From the NCBI GenBank assembly GCA_900754515.1, contig CAAEDD010000165.1, positions 1 to 17,663 on the forward strand: 17,663 nucleotides of DNA, written 5' to 3'. The notes below the pieces were generated by a model, which did not search any database, was not told where the DNA came from, and saw only the letters and a program-made list of their open reading frames with translations. Source of the stretch: an uncultured Oscillospiraceae bacterium (lineage in GTDB: Bacteria; Bacillota; Clostridia; Oscillospirales; Oscillospiraceae). Each line of letters begins with the position of its first letter. The first letter of the stretch is position 1. The position numbers were made by a program, and so were the translations under genes. This document shows, in pieces, positions 14,081 through 17,663 of this stretch.

Positions 14081-15049
14081 CTAGTCAAACAAGCGGCACA
14101 TTACGAAATGGTCCTTGTCTACTTCCTTTAAGCTCAGGCCGCCCTCCAGGCATTTGTCCGTGCAGTATTTGCACCTGGAAGCAAAGCGGCAGCCGGGCTT
14201 GGGATTGATGGGGTTGCTCACTTCACCCTGTATTATTTCACGATGCCGGTTCCTGCTGTTTATTGAGGGGACAGGAATAGAAGACAGCAGCATTTTTGTA
14301 TATGGGTGGAGAGGATTCTTGAACAGCTCCTTTGAAGGCGCTTTCTCTATGCACTGTCCAACATACAGTACGGCTATCTCGTCGGAGATATGCCGCACCA
14401 CCGACAGGTCGTGAGTGATGAAAAGATAAGTCAGGCCGAACTGATCCTGCAAATCCATAAGCAGATTGAGTATCTGGGCCTGTATGCTGACGTCAAGAGC
14501 TGAGACAGGTTCATCGCAAACAATGAATTCAGGCTGCATTGACAGGGCACGGGCAAGGCCTATGCGCTGCCTGCGTCCACCGTCAAGCTCATGGGGATAG
14601 CTGTTAACAAGCCTTGGAGAAAGACCCGCTATGTCCATAAGCTCCAGAACACGCTGCTCCAGAGCTTCACGACTCTTGTACAGCTTGTTTACAATCAGCT
14701 GATCCGCTATCAGCTGGTAAACCGTATTGCGGGGATTGAGGCTGGAGTAAGGGTCTTGGAAGATCATCTGCATCTTTTGACGCAGATTCCGAAGCTGCTT
14801 CTTGTTATACTCCAAAATATTCTCGCCGTTATACAGGACTTGCCCGGAGGTGTAAGGCTCAAGACGGAGAATCGTGCGGCCAAGGGTGGATTTTCCGCAG
14901 CCGGATTCACCCACTACGCCCAGCGTGGTCCCGCGCTTTATTTCAAAGCTGACGTCGTCCACGGCGTGAAGCAGACCTCCGCCGGTTTTAAAGTACTTCT
15001 TTAAATTTTTTACTTCCAGAAGGGGAGAGGAGCTCTTGTTATTCTCCAT
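14081..15049 (-). CDS. oppF: oligopeptide/dipeptide ABC transporter ATPase, OppF type
   Basis: One of the two ATPases driving peptide uptake with OppB/OppC. In 322 residues: Walker A GESGCGKS (47-54), Q-loop Q98 (FQDPYSSLNPR), signature LDGGRRQR (155-162), Walker B FIVCDE (175-180) and switch His H213. The C-terminal peptide-transporter domain has a Cys cluster in GCRFASRCKYCTDKC, perhaps a metal or Fe-S site as in DppD homologues. The signature differs from LSGGQ (S to D, Q to R), while OppD has LSGGQ-like FSGGM. I chose the ATG at 15049, with GGAGGTG six bases upstream, over GTG 15058. It overlaps the oppD stop by 11 bases. Last gene of the operon. Confidence 0.93.
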   Translation of the reverse strand: MENNKSSSPLLEVKNLKKYFKTGGGLLHAVDDVSFEIKRGTTLGVVGESGCGKSTLGRTILRLEPYTSGQVLYNGENILEYNKKQLRNLRQKMQMIFQDPYSSLNPRNTVYQLIADQLIVNKLYKSREALEQRVLELMDIAGLSPRLVNSYPHELDGGRRQRIGLARALSMQPEFIVCDEPVSALDVSIQAQILNLLMDLQDQFGLTYLFITHDLSVVRHISDEIAVLYVGQCIEKAPSKELFKNPLHPYTKMLLSSIPVPSINSRNRHREIIQGEVSNPINPKPGCRFASRCKYCTDKCLEGGLSLKEVDKDHFVMCRLFD

Positions 15050-16043
15050 CCGCTTCACCTCCCTTATTGAGCAAATGGCATTTTACCATGTGTGTTCCCT
15101 TGATAAACGGCTCCGGACATTCCTTCCGGCAGCGTTCGCCGGCAAAAGGACACCGGGGATGGAACTTGCAGCCATCGGGCAGATTCGTAGGGTCAGGCAT
15201 AAGTCCGTTTATGGGCTTTAGTCTGTCACTGTCGCCTTCAAGACTTGGGATGGAACCAAACAGACCGTCGGTATAAGGGTGATGCTTGTTGTCTCCGAAT
15301 ATGTCTTCCATAGTGCCGGACTCTATTATCTCTCCGGCATACATCACCGCAACTTTGTCGCAGGTCTCGGCAACTACACCAAGGTCATGGGTTATCAGTA
15401 TCATGGCGGTGTTAAGCTGCTCCTTGAGCTTCTGCATCATTGCAAGAACCTGTGCCTGTATGGTAACGTCCAGTGCTGTGGTAGGCTCATCGGCTATTAC
15501 AAGACTGGGATTACAGGCCAAAGCCATTGCAATAACTATTCGCTGCTTCATGCCGCCGGAAAACTGATGAGGATATTCCACCTTACGGCGCTTGGGAATG
15601 CCCACCAACTCCATCATCTCGTCCACACGTTCCTCCAGCTCTTTTTTGCTCTTGCCGGAGTCATTGTGCAGCTTCAGGGACTCATAGATCTGGTCACCTA
15701 CATTTATGACCGGATTAAGACTTGTCATAGGGTCCTGAAAGATCATGGAGATTTTGCTGCCGCGTATTTTGCGCATCTCGGATTCTTTTAAATCAGGCAG
15801 ATTTACACCGTTAAAAAGAATGGTACCGTTCTTTATTTTGCCGATATCCTGGGGCAGCAGCCGAAGAATGCTCAGAGCAGTGGTGGTCTTTCCTGCACCG
15901 GTCTCTCCCACGAGGCCAAGAGTCTCGCCGGGCATGAGATCGAAGCTCAAGCCGTTTACGGCGTGGACGGTCTCGGTATCCGTCTCGTATACTACCTGAA
16001 GATCTTTGACTTCCAGGAGCTTGCCGTTGGTTGATTCTGTCAT
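15039..16043 (-). CDS. oppD: oligopeptide/dipeptide ABC transporter ATPase, OppD type
   Basis: The second ATPase of the peptide importer, 334 residues: Walker A GETGAGKT (46-53), Q-loop FQDPMTSLNP, signature FSGGMKQR (161-168), Walker B LVIADE (181-186) and His H219. The C-terminal domain includes GCKFHPRCPFAGERCRKEC, four cysteines in the same place as the [4Fe-4S]-binding region reported for a DppD homologue. GGGAGG precedes the ATG by about 9 bases. It lies 15 bases after the oppC stop and overlaps oppF. Confidence 0.95.
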   Translation of the reverse strand: MTESTNGKLLEVKDLQVVYETDTETVHAVNGLSFDLMPGETLGLVGETGAGKTTTALSILRLLPQDIGKIKNGTILFNGVNLPDLKESEMRKIRGSKISMIFQDPMTSLNPVINVGDQIYESLKLHNDSGKSKKELEERVDEMMELVGIPKRRKVEYPHQFSGGMKQRIVIAMALACNPSLVIADEPTTALDVTIQAQVLAMMQKLKEQLNTAMILITHDLGVVAETCDKVAVMYAGEIIESGTMEDIFGDNKHHPYTDGLFGSIPSLEGDSDRLKPINGLMPDPTNLPDGCKFHPRCPFAGERCRKECPEPFIKGTHMVKCHLLNKGGEADGE

Positions 16044-16058
16044 TACGCCATACCTCCC

Positions 16059-16946
16059 TTAATTTTTCAGCTTGGGATCGAGAGCGTCTCTCAGACCATC
16101 GCCAACAAGGTTAATTGAAAATACGGACAGGGCAATCGCCACGCCGGGAATTGTCACCAGATAAGGGTAATCGTACATGTATTCCCTGGCCTGGTTAAGC
16201 ATTGCGCCCCACTCGGGCTGGGGAGGCTGAACACCCAAACCAATAAAGCTTAGTCCGGCACAGAGCAGTATCATCTGTGCAATGGACATTGTGCCCTGAA
16301 CAATAATGGGGCCAATTGCATTGGGGAGAACGTCATGTACAATTATGCGCAGGTCGCTGGAACCGCCCATACGGGCAGCTTCAATGTAATCCTCTCCTAC
16401 CACGGAGAGAACGGAGGAGCGTACTACTCTTGTAAAACCGGGTACCTGGGATATGGTAATTGCTATCAACAAATTGAATATGGATGGCTCCAAAGCGGAT
16501 ACTATGGCTATTGCCATAAGCAGCGTGGGTATACTCATAAGAATATCCATGAGACGCATTACTATCTCGTCAAACAGACCGCTGTAATACCCACACATGG
16601 CGCCCAGAAGCCCGCCGATGCCAAGAGAGATTATTGTCGTGAAGAAACCTAGGCTCAGAGAGATACGGGCACCGTGCACTATTCTGGCCAGCTGATCGCG
16701 GCCATTGCCGTCAGTACCAAAAGGATGCTCTGCAGATGGAGGCAGAAGTCTCTGGTCAGAGTGCATCTTTATTGCACCTTCGTCGTAATCAGCTATCGCG
16801 TCGGCAAATACAGCCATAAGGATCATGGCCATAATAATGACCAGTCCGATCATGGCCAGCTTGTTTTTCTTGAAGCGGCGGACTATTTCTCTGGACCGGT
16901 TGCGTCGGGCCGCTTTTAAATCAATTCTAACTGCTTTGTTTTCCAT
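16059..16946 (-). CDS. oppC: peptide ABC transporter permease, OppC type
   Basis: A 295-residue inner-membrane permease of the OppC/DppC type. A cytoplasmic basic N-terminus (about 1-30) is followed by a first helix (31-50) and a periplasmic-type segment including HPFGTDGNGRDQLARIVHGARISL, typical of OppC. The EAA loop, EAARMGGSSDLRIIVHDVLPN, contacts the ATPases. It ends LVGDGLRDALDPKLKN, as usual. GGAGG lies 7 bases before the ATG. The stop of oppB is 18 bases upstream. Confidence 0.95.
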   Translation of the reverse strand: MENKAVRIDLKAARRNRSREIVRRFKKNKLAMIGLVIIMAMILMAVFADAIADYDEGAIKMHSDQRLLPPSAEHPFGTDGNGRDQLARIVHGARISLSLGFFTTIISLGIGGLLGAMCGYYSGLFDEIVMRLMDILMSIPTLLMAIAIVSALEPSIFNLLIAITISQVPGFTRVVRSSVLSVVGEDYIEAARMGGSSDLRIIVHDVLPNAIGPIIVQGTMSIAQMILLCAGLSFIGLGVQPPQPEWGAMLNQAREYMYDYPYLVTIPGVAIALSVFSINLVGDGLRDALDPKLKN

Positions 16947-16964
16947 AGATCGTCCTCCATCCGG

Positions 16965-17663
16965 CTATGACTTGGTATACTTTGCCTTGATTCTGGGGTC
17001 AATGAATGCGTAAATGAGATCTACGATCAGCATCGTAATACACACCATTGCAGCAAAGAACACTATTGAGCCGGTGACAAGGGGGGTGTCCTTCATGCGT
17101 ATCGCATTTATCATAAGGGTGGAAATGCCCTGCATGGAGAAGACGGTCTCTATCAGAATAGCACCGCCCAACAGCTGGCCGAAATCTATGCCGATGGATG
17201 TGATGACAGGCAGCAGAGCATTCTTAAGTTCATGATGAATTATTATCCTGCGTTCATCGGCGCCCTTGGATCTGGCAGTACGCACATAGTCGGAGCGTAT
17301 AGTCTCCAGCATGGTGGTGCGGGTAAGACGCATGATTTTGGCCGCAGTGGGAGCGGCAAGGGTAAAGACAGGCAATACATAGTGCTTCCATGTGCCTACC
17401 CCATTGGTGGGAAACCATTTAAGCTGAACGGCAAAATAAATTATGAGCAGCATACCAAGCCAGAAACGGGGCATGGACGTGAATATCATAGCGATGGATG
17501 TGCACGCCATATCCGTAACGGAATACTTCTTTATGGCCGAAATTATTCCCAGAGGGATTCCTATAATGGCCGTAAGAATGGCACTGAAAATCGCCAGCTT
17601 AAATGTGACAGGCAGACGCTTTACAATTTCCTGAAAAACAGGCCGACCCGTCTGCCAGGAAGT
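16965..17663 (-). CDS. oppB: peptide ABC transporter permease, OppB type (partial, cut by window edge)
   Basis: The reading frame stays open to the window edge: before the ATG at 17510 it continues with SWQTGRPVFQEIVKRLPV, typical of OppB, so that ATG is internal. 232 residues are visible. The EAA loop reads YVRTARSKGADERRIIIHHELKNALLP; the C-terminus ends FIDPRIKAKYTKS. The N-terminal part, with the first helix and much of the extracellular segment, lies beyond the window. First gene seen of an oppBCDF operon; no substrate-binding protein is in view, so the ligand stays open. Confidence 0.94.
   Translation of the reverse strand, partial: TSWQTGRPVFQEIVKRLPVTFKLAIFSAILTAIIGIPLGIISAIKKYSVTDMACTSIAMIFTSMPRFWLGMLLIIYFAVQLKWFPTNGVGTWKHYVLPVFTLAAPTAAKIMRLTRTTMLETIRSDYVRTARSKGADERRIIIHHELKNALLPVITSIGIDFGQLLGGAILIETVFSMQGISTLMINAIRMKDTPLVTGSIVFFAAMVCITMLIVDLIYAFIDPRIKAKYTKS

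Noticed and set aside
17510..17510. ATG at 17510 as start of oppB
   Set aside because: The frame continues upstream to the window edge with typical OppB sequence, so this Met is internal.
1..17663. CRISPR array, tRNA, rRNA, insertion sequence, integrase or toxin-antitoxin pair
   Set aside because: No regularly spaced repeats, cloverleaf sequences or matching protein families were seen.

Overview
The window looks like a chromosomal segment of an anaerobic Clostridia bacterium, most likely of the Oscillospiraceae/Ruminococcaceae type. This rests on recognised gene sets: yceD-rpmF, DUF512 radical-SAM protein-der-plsY-like, infC-rpmI-rplT with an attenuated leader, and a tandem-OB single-stranded DNA-binding protein. 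Strong GGAGG-type ribosome sites and near-consensus TTGACA/TATAAT promoters also fit. The assignment is inferred from gene content; no 16S or other taxonomic marker is present. There is no CRISPR array, tRNA, rRNA, transposase or phage gene, so most of the window is ordinary core genome.

Layout. 1-1344: a polytopic membrane protein, possibly missing its N-terminus, ended by three successive hairpins (1390-1498). 1525-3717 (minus): an RluA-family pseudouridine synthase followed by a CDF transporter with Mn-type motifs. 3770-3820: a compact divergent promoter whose two -35 boxes overlap almost completely; rightward it drives yceD-rpmF, which ends in a terminator. 4643-8505: the DUF512 radical-SAM protein, Der GTPase, a degenerate PlsY-like membrane protein and a GNAT acetyltransferase, closed by a bidirectional terminator. 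8659-9914 (minus): a small exported protein and an SSB-like protein, the latter divergent from deoC (10023-10706). 10758-11132 (minus): a PF06541-type small membrane protein.

11215-12672 holds the translation operon infC-rpmI-rplT, with a consensus promoter, a roughly 150-nt structured leader containing an intrinsic terminator and a competing upstream strand, and an apparent AUA start codon for infC. It ends in a strong terminator. A D-2-hydroxyacid dehydrogenase follows (12759-13715), then about 360 bases without a recognisable gene, then a bidirectional terminator facing the 3' end of an oligopeptide/dipeptide ABC transporter operon on the minus strand (oppB-oppC-oppD-oppF; oppB runs off the right edge, and no binding protein is in view).

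I see no clearly novel multi-gene system. The most informative observations are the infC leader and AUA start, the altered catalytic motifs of the PlsY-like protein, the shared -35 divergent promoter, the tandem-OB SSB, the hairpin across the yceD stop codon, the triple hairpin and the asymmetric ABC signature motif in OppF.
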